This document shows, one piece after another, positions 25,887-35,971 of a stretch of DNA of 64,000 nucleotides (the stretch's first letter is position 1; each line of letters starts with the position of its first letter). This DNA is from Photobacterium alginatilyticum (GTDB lineage Bacteria > Pseudomonadota > Gammaproteobacteria > Enterobacterales > Vibrionaceae), in NCBI RefSeq assembly GCF_009910675.1, contig NZ_RSEJ01000011.1, positions 1-64,000 on the forward strand. Direction: 5' to 3'. Position numbers and translations under genes: made by a program. The notes under the pieces are model-generated. The model did not search any database. It worked only from the letters and a program-made list of their open reading frames with translations, and was not told where the DNA came from.

Positions 25887-27323
25887 ATGAATAAATGCCA
25901 CACAACGAACTTGAATGAACTGCGTCAGCTGGGTGCTGTCCGGTTTCAGAGCAATAGTCAGAAAATTCTTCCCGGCGATGTATTTGTCTGTCGTCAGGGC
26001 CCGAACTGGGACAGTCACCAGTCTGTCGATGAGGCGATCGGTAAAGGCGCCGTTGGCGTGATTGCCAACAAACCGTTAGAGCTTGATGTTCCCTGCCTGC
26101 TGACACCCAGTTTTAGCAATAGTGTCAGTTTGATTAATCAGTATTACCAGTATCCGCAGGATAAGCTGATGCAAATTGGTGTCACGGGGACCAACGGCAA
26201 GACCACCGTCGCCTATTGCCTGAATGCTTTGCTGAACCGCCGGTTCAAGTCTGCCTACACCGGTACATTGGGCTGCCAGTATAGTGATGAACAGGTTGAG
26301 CTGGACAATACCACGCCGGATGCCATTAGTTTGCTTAATCTGTTTCATGCCATGGAGCAATCGGGTGTGACCCACAATGTGATGGAGGTGAGCAGTCACG
26401 CCTTGTCTCAGGATCGGGTAAGCATCGTCGACTTCGATGTGGTGGTAATTACCAATATTGGCAGCGATCACCTCGATTACCACCGAAGCAGAGATGAATA
26501 CATTCAGGCCAAACTTCGCCTGATAGATCGCCTTAAGCCAGGCGGTGTGGCGATCATCAACCTTGATGATGAGCTGGCAATGGCGATGATAGAGCGCTGT
26601 CGCAGCAAGGCTCAGGTGGTGACCTTCAGTATGCAGGACCCGAGTGCGGATATGTTTGCCTTTGATATTACCTCGTCGTGTCATGGCGGGCAGTTCAGGC
26701 TGGATTATGACGGTCAGCAGTATCCGGTAAGTACCTCGCTGCCGTTTACCTTCAACATCGAAAACTCCCTTGCGGTATTGGCCATGCTGACGGCGATGGG
26801 TATTGAAATTTCTACAGCTGTTGAGATGCTGGCCACCATGGATCATGCTCCCGGTCGAAGCGAGGTCTACCCGATGCAAAATGGTGCCACGGCGATTATC
26901 GATTATGCTCATAATTACGATAGCCTCCGTAACCTGCTGGACAATGTGAGGCGTCATAGCCAGGGCCGGGTGTATACCGTGATAGGGGTTACGGGTGACC
27001 GGTTGGCCGATGCGGCTGATATCGGTGAGTTGTGTAGTACGCACTCGGATCATGCGTTCTTTACCACCGACAATCCGTTGGGAGTGTGTCTGGAGGCTTT
27101 GTTTGCTGCAATGGGCAGCAAGGCGGTGGGCGGTAACAGCAGTAGCCATCCGGACCGCGAGCGGGTGATCGAACATGCCGTTTCGTGTTTGATGCCTGAT
27201 GATGTGCTGTTGTTGTGCGGCAAAGGGCCGGAGAAGTATCAATACATCAGTAGCAATAAAAGCGAACCTCAGCCCTATATCGGTGATTTTGAGGCCTTGA
27301 TGCAGGCTGCTGGTAACAGATAG
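25887..27323 (+). CDS. Orphan MurE-like Mur ligase with altered specificity motif
   Basis: A 478-residue Mur ligase closest in layout to MurE (UDP-MurNAc-tripeptide synthetase), which forms amide bonds through an acyl-phosphate made from ATP. Kept: P-loop GVTGTNGKTT (98-107), MEVSSHAL (166-172), NIGSDHLDYH (190-199), candidate carbamylated Lys209 in IQAKLRL, and IIDYAHNYDSL (337-347). Changed: the diaminopimelate motif DNPR reads DNPL (395-398), and the GDRDxxKRP loop reads GDRLADAAD. A cell-wall MurE would normally sit in the dcw cluster; this copy is alone with an MFS transporter ten bases downstream. A second ligase acting on a different amino acid or a small-molecule substrate is likely. 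No strong Shine-Dalgarno precedes the ATG. Confidence 0.8.
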   Translation: MNKCHTTNLNELRQLGAVRFQSNSQKILPGDVFVCRQGPNWDSHQSVDEAIGKGAVGVIANKPLELDVPCLLTPSFSNSVSLINQYYQYPQDKLMQIGVTGTNGKTTVAYCLNALLNRRFKSAYTGTLGCQYSDEQVELDNTTPDAISLLNLFHAMEQSGVTHNVMEVSSHALSQDRVSIVDFDVVVITNIGSDHLDYHRSRDEYIQAKLRLIDRLKPGGVAIINLDDELAMAMIERCRSKAQVVTFSMQDPSADMFAFDITSSCHGGQFRLDYDGQQYPVSTSLPFTFNIENSLAVLAMLTAMGIEISTAVEMLATMDHAPGRSEVYPMQNGATAIIDYAHNYDSLRNLLDNVRRHSQGRVYTVIGVTGDRLADAADIGELCSTHSDHAFFTTDNPLGVCLEALFAAMGSKAVGGNSSSHPDRERVIEHAVSCLMPDDVLLLCGKGPEKYQYISSNKSEPQPYIGDFEALMQAAGNR

Positions 27324-27332
27324 GTAAACAAC

Positions 27333-28541
27333 ATGGCAGCTGATTCGATAAGTACGCCGCTTCCGATGTGGAAAAATACCACTTATCTGAAATTGCTCAG
27401 TGCCCAGGTTATTTCACTGATTGGTACCGGGATCAGCTCATTGACGCTGGCACTGCTGGCCTGGGAGCTTGAGGCAGAAAATGCCAGTGCGGTACTGGGA
27501 ACGGCGTTTGCACTTAAGATGATCGCCTATGTTGGCCTGGCACCTGTTTTCGGTGCCATAGCTCACAAGCTGCCGAGAAAACAGTTCATGTTTGCGCTGG
27601 ATATCATCCGGGCTGGTTTGATCCTCTGTCTGCCGTTTGTTACCCAGAGCTGGCAGATTTATGTTTTGGTCTTTGTGATCAATGCATGCTCGGCAGGCTT
27701 TACCCCGTTGTTTCAGTCTACGCTGCCGCAAATTCTGCCGGATAGAGATCAGTACGTCCGGGCGCTATCCTACAGTCGAATGGCGTATGATCTGGAACAG
27801 ATCATCAGCCCCTTGTTGACGGCTATGCTGTTGCTGCTGATAGGTTTTCGCGATCTGTTCATTCTGGATGCGTGCACTTTTGTGTTGTCAGGCGTGCTGA
27901 TCATTAGCTGTACCCTGCCGGCGGTGCAGGCTGCTGATCACGGCAAGGGGGTATGGAATAACCTTAAGTTTGGCATTCAGTCCTACTTGGCAACACCGCG
28001 GCTTAGGGCTATGTGGTTTGCCTATCTTGCTGCTGCCGGCGCCAGTGCCATGGTGATTGTTAATACCGTTGTCTATGTCAATCAGATACTGCAAGGCGGA
28101 GACAGAGAAACAGCACTGGCAATGGCCGTAGTCGGTTTTGGCTCTATGGTGATAGCGCTCAAGTTGCCTGCCTGGCTGGAAAAACGCACTATCAGACCGT
28201 TTATGCTTATCGGTAGTGTGAGTATTTCACTGGCATTGTTTCTGGGCATGCTGACGCCCTCATGGCCGGGGTTTGTGGCAGTGTGTCTGCTATTGGGAAT
28301 TGGCATGTCGTGTATCCAGACCCCCGCAGGGATATTGGTGACCCGTTCGTGCAAAGAGGCAGATGCTCCGGCGTTTTTTGCCGCCCACTTTTCTCTGACG
28401 CACCTATGGTGGTTACTGACTTATCTACTGGCTGGGTGGAGCAGTGCTGCGATTGGATTGTCGATGTCGTATCTGGTGATGGGAGCGTTATGTACGGTAA
28501 GTCTGCTTATGGTCAATACACTATTCCCCCGGGAAGATTAG
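27333..28541 (+). CDS. MFS transporter paired with the MurE-like ligase
   Basis: A 402-residue major facilitator with twelve hydrophobic segments, similar in layout to EntS/MFS_3-type exporters: APVFGAIAHKLPRKQFMFAL is the 2-3 loop with its basic turn, then LPQILPDRDQYVRALSYSRM and DLEQIISPLLTAMLLLLIG. It follows the ligase by only ten bases, so the two form an operon. The simplest reading is export, or import, of the ligase product or substrate. A terminator follows. Confidence 0.82.
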   Translation: MAADSISTPLPMWKNTTYLKLLSAQVISLIGTGISSLTLALLAWELEAENASAVLGTAFALKMIAYVGLAPVFGAIAHKLPRKQFMFALDIIRAGLILCLPFVTQSWQIYVLVFVINACSAGFTPLFQSTLPQILPDRDQYVRALSYSRMAYDLEQIISPLLTAMLLLLIGFRDLFILDACTFVLSGVLIISCTLPAVQAADHGKGVWNNLKFGIQSYLATPRLRAMWFAYLAAAGASAMVIVNTVVYVNQILQGGDRETALAMAVVGFGSMVIALKLPAWLEKRTIRPFMLIGSVSISLALFLGMLTPSWPGFVAVCLLLGIGMSCIQTPAGILVTRSCKEADAPAFFAAHFSLTHLWWLLTYLLAGWSSAAIGLSMSYLVMGALCTVSLLMVNTLFPRED

Positions 28542-28590
28542 CTGCGAATGTAAGATTGGCGAAGATGAGGAAAAGTCGTTCAATAAAGAA

Positions 28591-28617
28591 AAAGCCACTT
28601 TCCGTGGCTTTATCTTT
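28591..28617 (+). terminator. Intrinsic terminator of the ligase-MFS operon
   Basis: AAAGCCAC (28591-28598) pairs with GTGGCTTT (28604-28611) over a five-base loop; ATCTTT follows. Confidence 0.7.
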
Positions 28618-28708
28618 GTGTATTTGCTTCTAGTGGGCTTGATAGCCAATGACGATGTTCGATATGCACCGTCCTATTTTTAGTTATTATGCTCTGGTAG
28701 AGCTGTGC

Positions 28709-28819
28709 TTACAGTTTAAATACTCTTCCGCACTGTGTGCAGCGGTGAATGGACTTATAGACCATACGTTGCCAGAAATTCCGCTTTACGCGGACGATTT
28801 GGGTGCATTGGCATTCCAT
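28709..28819 (-). CDS. Hidden 36-residue Cys-pair (zinc-ribbon-like) protein
   Basis: A 36-residue frame reading MECQCTQIVRVKRNFW, then QRMVYKSIHRCTQCGRVFKL. It has CxC at residues 3-5 and CxxCG at about 28-32, separated by a basic, aromatic helix-like stretch: the layout of a tiny zinc ribbon. A Shine-Dalgarno GGGG sits eight bases before the ATG. It lies in an otherwise empty gap and is too short for usual gene callers. Function unknown; a ribosome- or polymerase-associated role would fit the composition. Confidence 0.5.
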   Translation of the reverse strand: MECQCTQIVRVKRNFWQRMVYKSIHRCTQCGRVFKL

Positions 28820-29069
28820 ACGTGATACCCCTTCAGTAAAACAATACTCATATAGTTTCTCAACTACTGGCTTGATACGCGCTGAATATTACATGTGTCT
28901 GCAACGCAATTCTGCTGAGATTTACATTTGGTTACAGTTTGTCAAATGTTTGACGAATTATGACAAAAAGTGACGAAAATATGAACTGATTTTCATGGGA
29001 AAAGCAGCAGGCCAATAGAAATAAGGCCTGCTGGGGTATTAACCGGATGGTTTAGGGGGGGGAAATGGG

Positions 29070-30590
29070 TTAAAAGAAGCCTAAAGGGTTGACGTCATAG
29101 CTGACCAGAAGGTTCTTGGTGTTCTGGTAGTGGTCAAGCATCATTTTATGAGTCTCCCTGCCGATACCTGACTTCTTGTAACCGCCAAAAGCAGCATGTG
29201 CCGGGTAGGCGTGATAGCAGTTGATCCAGATCCGGCCAGCTTCGATGTTACGACCCATACGGTAGGCAAGGTTGGTATCCCGAGTCCATACTCCCGCGCC
29301 CAGGCCGTACTCGGTATCGTTGGCAATCTCCAGTGCCTCGGCTTCATCTTTGAAGGTGGTGATAGCAATGACCGGGCCGAAAATCTCTTCCTGGAACACC
29401 CGCATTTTATTGTTGCCTTTTAGCATGGTCGGCGCGATATAGTAGCCTTGCTTCAAATCACCGCTCTGTTCGACGGCATTGCCGCCGACTAGTACCTCTG
29501 CGCCCTCGTTGCGGCCGATTTCCAGATAGCTAAGGATCTTGTCGAATTGCTCTTTCGATGCCTGCGCACCCACTTGGGTGTCGGTATCCAGCGGGTTGCC
29601 CTGCTTGATGCCTTGTGCCCGCTCGACAACTTTGGTGATGAATTCGTCGTAGATGGACTCGTGGATCAAAACTCGAGACGGACAGGTACAAACCTCGCCC
29701 TGGTTAAAGAAGGCCAGCAGCATTCCCTCGATACACTTGTCGAGATAGGCATCTTCGTGATCAAAGATATCGGCAAAGTAGATGTTCGGTGACTTGCCGC
29801 CAAGCTCAACCGTGGATGGGATCAGGCTGTCAGCCGCACATTTCAGGATGTGGTTGCCGACTTCGGTCGAGCCGGTAAAGGCCAGCTTGGCAATACGGTT
29901 GCTGGTGGCCAGTGCCTGGCCGGCTTCATGGCCGTAGCCGTTGACGACATTGACGACGCCAGCCGGGATCAGATCGCCGATGGTTTCCATTAATATCAGA
30001 ATTGAGGTAGGTGTCTGTTCAGCTGGTTTAAGAACGACACAACAGCCAGCGGCCAGCGCCGGAGCCAGTTTCCAGGCTGCCATCAGCATCGGGAAGTTCC
30101 ACGGAATGATTTGGCCGACGACACCGATAGGCTCAGGGAAGTGGTAGCTTGCCGTGTTGACGTCCAGCTCGGCAGCAGATCCTTCCTGTGCCCGGATACA
30201 GCCGGCAAAATAACGGAAGTGATCAACGACCAGTGGTAGGTCGGCTGCAAGGGTTTCTCGTACCGGCTTGCCGTTTTCCCAGGTTTCGGCAACGGCCAGC
30301 ATTTCGATGTTCTGCTCGATACGGTCGGCGATTTTTAGCAGGATATTGGCGCGCTCGGTAACACTGGTCGCAGCCCAGCCGGCACGCACGTTATGCGCAG
30401 CATCCAGTGCGAGATTGATGTCGGCTTCGCCTGACTTGGCTACCTGGCAATAGGCCTCACCGTTTACTGGCGAGACATTATCGAAATACTCTCCGCTGAC
30501 AGGCTTAATCCATTCTCCGCCAATATAGTTGTCGTAATGAGGCTTGAATGTAATAACAGCATTGTCGGTTCCCGGTTGCGCGTAGATCAT
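29070..30590 (-). CDS. NAD(P)-dependent aldehyde dehydrogenase (AldB/ExaC type)
   Basis: A 506-residue aldehyde dehydrogenase that oxidises acetaldehyde or other aldehydes to acids. It carries [44 protein letters not shown] (general base Glu) and [13 protein letters not shown] with the catalytic Cys near 300, and ends PLGFF as in AldB/ExaC proteins. It is divergent from an AcoR-type sigma-54 activator, with a matching -24/-12 element upstream, so it is probably induced by alcohols or aldehydes via that regulator. Confidence 0.92.
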   Translation of the reverse strand: MIYAQPGTDNAVITFKPHYDNYIGGEWIKPVSGEYFDNVSPVNGEAYCQVAKSGEADINLALDAAHNVRAGWAATSVTERANILLKIADRIEQNIEMLAVAETWENGKPVRETLAADLPLVVDHFRYFAGCIRAQEGSAAELDVNTASYHFPEPIGVVGQIIPWNFPMLMAAWKLAPALAAGCCVVLKPAEQTPTSILILMETIGDLIPAGVVNVVNGYGHEAGQALATSNRIAKLAFTGSTEVGNHILKCAADSLIPSTVELGGKSPNIYFADIFDHEDAYLDKCIEGMLLAFFNQGEVCTCPSRVLIHESIYDEFITKVVERAQGIKQGNPLDTDTQVGAQASKEQFDKILSYLEIGRNEGAEVLVGGNAVEQSGDLKQGYYIAPTMLKGNNKMRVFQEEIFGPVIAITTFKDEAEALEIANDTEYGLGAGVWTRDTNLAYRMGRNIEAGRIWINCYHAYPAHAAFGGYKKSGIGRETHKMMLDHYQNTKNLLVSYDVNPLGFF

Positions 30591-30691
30591 AGGTCGTTCC
30601 TTCTTTGCTTCTGTTCACGAAATAGTGGCTGTCTTGATACAGCTGCTTGTTTTTAAGTATGTTTGTTGTGTTGCTCTTGTTTCCTACTAAC

Positions 30692-30706
30692 GCAAACAGC
30701 AGGCCA
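30692..30706 (-). promoter_or_regulatory. Sigma-54 promoter of the aldehyde dehydrogenase gene
   Basis: Read on the minus strand, TGGCCTGCTGTTTGC has the GG-N10-GC spacing of -24/-12 promoters (consensus TGGCAC-N5-TTGC). It is about 100 bases upstream of the aldehyde dehydrogenase start and opposite the sigma-54 activator gene. The spacing is exact; the -24 box deviates in its last bases. Confidence 0.55.
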
Positions 30707-30863
30707 AAATGGCAGACTTGTTGTTAACAAAATGTAACGCTATGATTAATAAAATTTTATGAGATAACCTCTGCATTCACAGGTGAGAACGCCAGGCTGT
30801 TGAAATTGTTCAACTGTTACAAAATGGCACACTTGCTCTGTGACAACATGGAACAGTTAATCT

Positions 30864-32591
30864 ATGCACCCATTCGTTGATTCTCTACAGCATGACTGGC
30901 TGGAACAAGACCAGCTTGTTCAGCGACAACACCGTGCGAAGCATCTGACAGCAGCGGTAGAGCAGCTGGCTGTTCCTTTGTTTAATCAGATGTTTGCCGG
31001 TACTAACAGCCGTCTGATACTGACTGACGAGGAAGGCGTGATCATCCGTGCATGGGGGCAATCGCGATTTGAACAGCGCCTGACCAGTATTGCCCTTGAA
31101 TCGGGTGTCTGTTGGCAGGAGAACCTCAAGGGAACCAATGCCATCGGTACGGCGCTGGCCGACCAACGCTTTGTGATGGTGGTGGGGGATCAGCACTTTA
31201 TTCGCAAGCACCGGTTTATCAGTTGTTCGGCCGGACCGGTATTTAGTCCGTCCGGCGAGTTGCTGGGCGTGTTAGATATCACCAGCGAACAGAAAGTACA
31301 CTCGGTGCAGACGCAGATGCTGATCCAGAATATGGTTCAGTTAATCGAAAACAGCCTGTTGTGCCAGGTACCCAATGGCAAAATCAGGGTCGATGTCGCT
31401 TTTGACAAGCCGCTGCTAAATAGCGGTTGGCAGGGCATTGTTATTGCCGACGAAGCGGGGCATGTGGTTGCCCATAATGCCGTCGCAGCCCGTTTGCTGG
31501 ATCAGCAGCAGATGCTGGGCTGTCATATCGATGCTTTGATGGACAACTCGTTGAAAACCGTCAGTCGATCACTGGTTCCTTCTGGTGAGCTGGTCTTTAA
31601 CTGCCAGCCGATCCAAAAAACGGAGAGAGTACCCCGATCTTCTCCGGTGTATTCACCGTCCTGCCCGCTTCATTTTGGTGACAGCCGCATGGAGCAGGCG
31701 TGGCAGCAGGCCTGTAAGTTGATTAACAAAGATGTCAGCTTGCTGATATTAGGCGAGACGGGGGTCGGCAAGGGAGAGTTTGTCAAACAGCTGCACAGTC
31801 AGAGCCAGCGTCATACCGGCCCGCTGGTAGCGGTTAACTGTGGTGCGCTGCCGCAGGATCTGATTGAGTCGGAACTCTTCGGCTATGCGCCGGGGGCGTT
31901 TACCGGTGCCAGCAAGCAAGGCTATCAGGGCAAGGTTCGCCAGGCCGATAAGGGGATTCTGTTCCTTGATGAAATTGCCGATATGCCGCTGGCAGCCCAA
32001 TGCCGGCTATTACATGTGCTACAGGAAAAGGAAGTCGTGCCTATAGGCTGTAACCAGCCGAGCAAGGTGGATATCCAAATCGTCGCGGCGACCCATAAAA
32101 ACCTTGATGAGTTGGTCACGCAAGGGCTGTTTCGCCAGGATCTCTATTACCGTTTGAATGGGTTGATCCTGACCCTACCCGCCTTGCGCGAGCGTCAGGA
32201 TTGTGAGGCGTTGATCGTTGCTCTTCACCGTAAACACCGAGCTGCAGACCAGCAGATCTGCGAACACCTGATGAACCTGCTGACGGCCTATCACTGGCCC
32301 GGCAATATCCGCGAGCTGGATAATGTATTGCGGGTGGCATCATTGCTGTCGGACGATGCTCGGTTGCTTACCTTGAGCCATCTGCCACAGCACATTGCCG
32401 CACCTCTGCTAAAACAGGTTTCTGCCCATGATAAGGAAGCGATACCGAACAAAGACTTGCGAACAACGATTTCGGATACCCTGCTTGAGACCTACCGTGC
32501 CAATAAGGGCAATATCAGCAAAACCGCGCGGATGTTGGGTGTCAGTCGTAATACGCTGTATCGCAAGCTCAGGAAGCTGGGGGTTAGCTGA
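30864..32591 (+). CDS. AcoR-type sigma-54-dependent activator
   Basis: A 575-residue enhancer-binding protein. The N-terminal GAF-like sensory region (about 40-165) has LILTDEEGVIIRAWG and the AcoR-like WQENLKGTNAIGTAL. A PAS-like linker follows (about 180-260), then the AAA+ domain (about 275-490) with Walker A GETGVGKG at 297, the sigma-54 contact loop GAFTGA at about 343, and Walker B GILFLDEIAD. A Fis-type helix-turn-helix (NISKTARMLGVSRNTLYRKL) closes the protein. Its gene diverges from the aldehyde dehydrogenase, which it likely activates in response to acetoin, alcohol or aldehyde. Its 3' end overlaps the convergent LysR gene by eight bases. Confidence 0.88.
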   Translation: MHPFVDSLQHDWLEQDQLVQRQHRAKHLTAAVEQLAVPLFNQMFAGTNSRLILTDEEGVIIRAWGQSRFEQRLTSIALESGVCWQENLKGTNAIGTALADQRFVMVVGDQHFIRKHRFISCSAGPVFSPSGELLGVLDITSEQKVHSVQTQMLIQNMVQLIENSLLCQVPNGKIRVDVAFDKPLLNSGWQGIVIADEAGHVVAHNAVAARLLDQQQMLGCHIDALMDNSLKTVSRSLVPSGELVFNCQPIQKTERVPRSSPVYSPSCPLHFGDSRMEQAWQQACKLINKDVSLLILGETGVGKGEFVKQLHSQSQRHTGPLVAVNCGALPQDLIESELFGYAPGAFTGASKQGYQGKVRQADKGILFLDEIADMPLAAQCRLLHVLQEKEVVPIGCNQPSKVDIQIVAATHKNLDELVTQGLFRQDLYYRLNGLILTLPALRERQDCEALIVALHRKHRAADQQICEHLMNLLTAYHWPGNIRELDNVLRVASLLSDDARLLTLSHLPQHIAAPLLKQVSAHDKEAIPNKDLRTTISDTLLETYRANKGNISKTARMLGVSRNTLYRKLRKLGVS

Positions 32592-33468
32592 CCGTAAGTG
32601 AGTTAAGCTGCTCATCAAGGTAATCAACCAGCATCCGGACCTTCGGTGACAGATGACGGTTATGCGGGTACAAGGCCCAAATCCCGTCGTCGCTTTCGGT
32701 AAACTGGGTTAGTAGCGCGGTCAGCTGGCCGTTGTCGAGATATTGCTGAACGTAGTAATCCGGAAGTTGGACAATGCCAAGCCCTTTCAATGCCGCATCG
32801 GTCAGCGCATGGCCGCTGTTGCAGCGCAGACTTCCCTTGACCCGAATATTGCGGGCTTTGCCTTGATCCTGAAAGCGCCAGTAATCCAGGGTTCCCCGCA
32901 GGCAGTTATGCTGTTCCAGCTCAGACAGTGAGTAGGGCACACCATAGGTTGTCAGGTAGGACTCTGAGGCGCAGACATACTGGGTACGGGAACCCAGCCG
33001 CTTGGCCATCATACTGGAATCATCAAGTTTGCCGAGTCGGATAGCCAGATCGAACCCTTCGTCAATCAGATCGACTTTTTGGTTCGATAAGTGGAACTCA
33101 ACGTCTAGATCGGGGTATTGCTGAGCAAAGTTATTGATGAGAGGCGCGATCGTCCCTTCGCCATAGGTGACAGGTGCGGTTACCTTGAGTTTGCCACGTG
33201 GCGAGCTTTGCAGGTTGCTAATGGCGCGCTCTGCTTCCTCGAGTCCGTCGAGTACCTGACGGCAGTGTTGGTAATAAATCCGGCCGACATCAGTGACTGA
33301 TACTTTGCGGGTCGTGCGGTAAAACAGCTTGGCTGCCAGCCTTGCTTCTAATGCGCTGATTTGGCGGCTGACCTGAGCCGTTGATATACCCAGTCGTTTT
33401 GCTGCTGCGGTAAAGCTTTCCGCTTCGGCCACAGCAACAAATTCACTCACCCCTTCCCAGTTAAACAT
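32584..33468 (-). CDS. LysR-family regulator (CrgA-type)
   Basis: A LysR-type regulator of 294 residues with the winged helix at about 1-60 (EGVSEFVAVAEAESFTAAAK, ISTAQVSRQISALE) and the effector domain after residue 85. KLFYRTTRKVSVTDVGRIYY and the phrase SSPRGKLKVTAPVTYGE are typical of the CrgA/AaeR-like group. It converges on the sigma-54 activator gene, so no target is indicated by position. The start at MFNWEG was chosen because GGA lies seven bases upstream; an ATG four codons earlier is possible. Confidence 0.82.
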   Translation of the reverse strand: MFNWEGVSEFVAVAEAESFTAAAKRLGISTAQVSRQISALEARLAAKLFYRTTRKVSVTDVGRIYYQHCRQVLDGLEEAERAISNLQSSPRGKLKVTAPVTYGEGTIAPLINNFAQQYPDLDVEFHLSNQKVDLIDEGFDLAIRLGKLDDSSMMAKRLGSRTQYVCASESYLTTYGVPYSLSELEQHNCLRGTLDYWRFQDQGKARNIRVKGSLRCNSGHALTDAALKGLGIVQLPDYYVQQYLDNGQLTALLTQFTESDDGIWALYPHNRHLSPKVRMLVDYLDEQLNSLTVS

Positions 33469-33538
33469 TATTACATCCACGTAAAAATAAAGACTTCTTG
33501 CGGCTAATTATCTGCTAACCAGGAAATAATATCGAGCG

Positions 33539-35446
33539 TTACTTCAGCCTGAATTTACCCACAATGGCAGCAAGCTGGGCGTTTACCGCCGCGATATTGG
33601 CTGTCTCTTCGGCAGTATGTGTGCCGCCGTTATCAAGTTGAGTGACGATCTCGCTGATGGCAGCCATGTTACGGCTCACTTCCTGCGTCACACTGCTCTG
33701 TTCTTCTGCTGCCGTTGCAATTTGTGCGCTCAGGTCGTTAATTTCTGACACATAATTGTTCATCGTTTCCAGGCTGGCTGCAACGTCGGTGGCACCGTTG
33801 GCTGTTTCCTGGCAGCGGGCTTTGGTGTTATTCATTGCCCCAACCATCGACTGATTACCCTGCAGTAGTCGCTCTAGCGCCTCTTCGATTTCGGTAGTAC
33901 TTGCCTTGGTTCTGCTGGCCAGATTACGAACCTCATCGGCAACAACGGCAAAGCCCCGGCCTTGATCGCCGGCACGAGCTGCTTCTATAGCCGCATTCAG
34001 TGCGAGCAGGTTAGTCTGCTCGGCTATCTCACCGATAACAGTCAAGATGGCATTGATGCTTTGCGTTTCATCACTCATCTTCTGGACATTGCTGGCTGCG
34101 GCATCAACGTCGTTGATTAGTGCCGCAACTGTGACCTGGGCCTGGTTAACAATACCTTTTGATTGCTCGCTGGTCAGATTGGCCTCTTGGGTGAATTGAG
34201 CGGCCTCAGCTGCATTGACGGCGACTGACTCGGCGGTGGAGTTCATTTCCTCTACGGCCGTGACCACTTGCTCGGTTTCTGTGATATGGCTTTGCAATAT
34301 CTTGGTGTTGTCGTCAGTCTGAGCTTGCAGGGCTGCCACATTTGAATGCAAGTGTTGAGAGGCGGCCTCAATTTCCAGCATCATTTTTTGCAGGCTTTCG
34401 ATGAACTGATTTATACCGGCTGCTATTTGACCCAGATCGTCATCGGTTTTTACATCCAGACGCTGAGTTAAATCCCCATTTCCTTGCGAAAGGCCAACGA
34501 CAGTGTCTTTTAATTGCAGAATGGGTGTATAGAGCCATTTAAGGAGTATCAGTACCAGAATAATGCCGAAGATGACAAAGCCAATTGTTGTAATTAGTGC
34601 ATCTTCACGGGCTGAGTCGAGAGAGGCGTAGGTGATCGATTTATCCAGCCCGATCATCAGATACCACTTTTTATTTCCAATGTTTATTTCATGAGTAAAC
34701 ATTGTTTTATCTAACCCGGCAGAATTTATATAATCCCGAACTAATTGCTCACTCGAAACGGTTGAAAGTGCGATATCTTTAAGATGTGAATAATTGGTGA
34801 GTTTTTTTCCATTTTCAACTGTGCCTGTCGATGTGGCGAGTATTGTTGTGTCACTATCAATAATCATTGAAACCGAGCCTGGAATATCGATTGACTTGAC
34901 GACATCATTCAATAAATCGAGTTCGATATCGCCTAATAATATTCCTTCATTTACCGTCTCGCCAAAGCTGATCATTAGTTTTTTGGTTGAGCTGTCGGCG
35001 TAGACATCAGTAAACACAACACCCGAGCCATTGCTGACCTGTGTCCACCAAGGACGTCTTCTTGGGTCGTAGGTGCTTGGGTTGGTATAGTTGACCCATT
35101 TCAGATCCGGTGTGGATTTGTAAGCGATACCATCGTCAAAGCCAATCATTAAGTTACTGAGATTAGCAATTGCAGCACCGTCAATCATGCGCTGGATATG
35201 TCCGTCGGTATAATTATTCACTTTATATTTCGACGCGAGATTATGTAAGCCTTGAGATTTTTGATGAATGAATTCTTCAATTGATGAACTTTGATCTCGA
35301 ACAAAAGTAACAGTTGAACGTGTTACCTCATTAATTAATCCGTCTCTTTGATTCAAGTAAGAAATATAGTTTGCTGCTCCAATTGACAAAATTGTCCATA
35401 ATGCAATTGAAACGATTAGCGAATGTTTAAATCCTAGACCCTTCAT
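33539..35446 (-). CDS. Methyl-accepting chemotaxis protein with dCache sensor
   Basis: A 635-residue chemoreceptor. TM1 lies at about 9-28, then a double-Cache periplasmic domain (about 30-275) with DPRRRPWW and [17 protein letters not shown], the classic dCache_1 phrases that often bind amino acids. TM2 lies at about 280-303, followed by HAMP and the signalling domain with [20 protein letters not shown] and [12 protein letters not shown]. It stands alone on the minus strand. Ligand class is inference from family; key ligand residues were not resolved. Confidence 0.92.
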   Translation of the reverse strand: MKGLGFKHSLIVSIALWTILSIGAANYISYLNQRDGLINEVTRSTVTFVRDQSSSIEEFIHQKSQGLHNLASKYKVNNYTDGHIQRMIDGAAIANLSNLMIGFDDGIAYKSTPDLKWVNYTNPSTYDPRRRPWWTQVSNGSGVVFTDVYADSSTKKLMISFGETVNEGILLGDIELDLLNDVVKSIDIPGSVSMIIDSDTTILATSTGTVENGKKLTNYSHLKDIALSTVSSEQLVRDYINSAGLDKTMFTHEINIGNKKWYLMIGLDKSITYASLDSAREDALITTIGFVIFGIILVLILLKWLYTPILQLKDTVVGLSQGNGDLTQRLDVKTDDDLGQIAAGINQFIESLQKMMLEIEAASQHLHSNVAALQAQTDDNTKILQSHITETEQVVTAVEEMNSTAESVAVNAAEAAQFTQEANLTSEQSKGIVNQAQVTVAALINDVDAAASNVQKMSDETQSINAILTVIGEIAEQTNLLALNAAIEAARAGDQGRGFAVVADEVRNLASRTKASTTEIEEALERLLQGNQSMVGAMNNTKARCQETANGATDVAASLETMNNYVSEINDLSAQIATAAEEQSSVTQEVSRNMAAISEIVTQLDNGGTHTAEETANIAAVNAQLAAIVGKFRLK

Positions 35447-35971
35447 ACAGCCTCATCTTTGATTTTAATTTTATGATGCACCTTCTTCACTTGATTAGTT
35501 AACAAATTTGTCAGTAAATCAAATGAGAGTGAATATTTTATATGTCTATATATTTTGGGATGGGCATAATACAGAAAAATAGTTGTGAGTGAAATATACT
35601 CACAGAGAATGGCTCTTATATTTTCCAATTGGAACTTTATTTTTCAATAATGTTCTTATCTTAAATAAAAATTCGTTAGATTTTATTATTGAATTTTAGT
35701 GCTTTAGCTCTAATTTTTTGGAGTAATATGTTAGCTTATTCCAATTTGTGGTTATTACTATTGATTGGGCAAAGGGTATAAAACGCAAAGTCAAAACTTT
35801 GATTGTAGACATAACTCATCACTTGTAATTTAGAGAGGAGTTTGAACTTGCACCATGAGTATTAACGTACTTGCATACTAATACTAAACAATGTGCTTAT
35901 TCTTATTGTTGATGTGATTCGTATTAATGCTGTGGCGATAAAGCCACAGCGTAAATACCGAAATTATTTGC
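35447..35971. other. AT-rich intergenic region
   Basis: About 525 bases, very AT-rich, carrying the promoter of the dCache receptor. A strong-looking ribosome site (GAGAGGAG near 35833) is followed only by an eight-codon frame, so no gene is called. The hairpin at its right end is listed separately. Confidence 0.45.
35929..35950 (-). terminator. Hairpin after the cold-shock-like gene
   Basis: GCTGTGGC (35929-35936) pairs perfectly with GCCACAGC (35943-35950), 22 bases beyond the minus-strand stop at 35972. No U-run follows, so it may only stabilise the 3' end. Confidence 0.4.

Noticed and set aside
26076-27242. A 388-codon minus-strand frame opposite the MurE-like gene
   Set aside because: The translation is His/Arg/Gln/Ile-rich without any domain, while the plus strand has intact Mur ligase motifs.
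30821-30836. TGGCACACTTGC as a sigma-54 promoter of the AcoR-type gene
   Set aside because: The spacing between the two boxes is too short for GG-N10-GC.
35833-35881. Strong GAGAGGAG followed by an eight-codon frame
   Set aside because: The spacing to the ATG is too long and no regulated gene follows on that strand.
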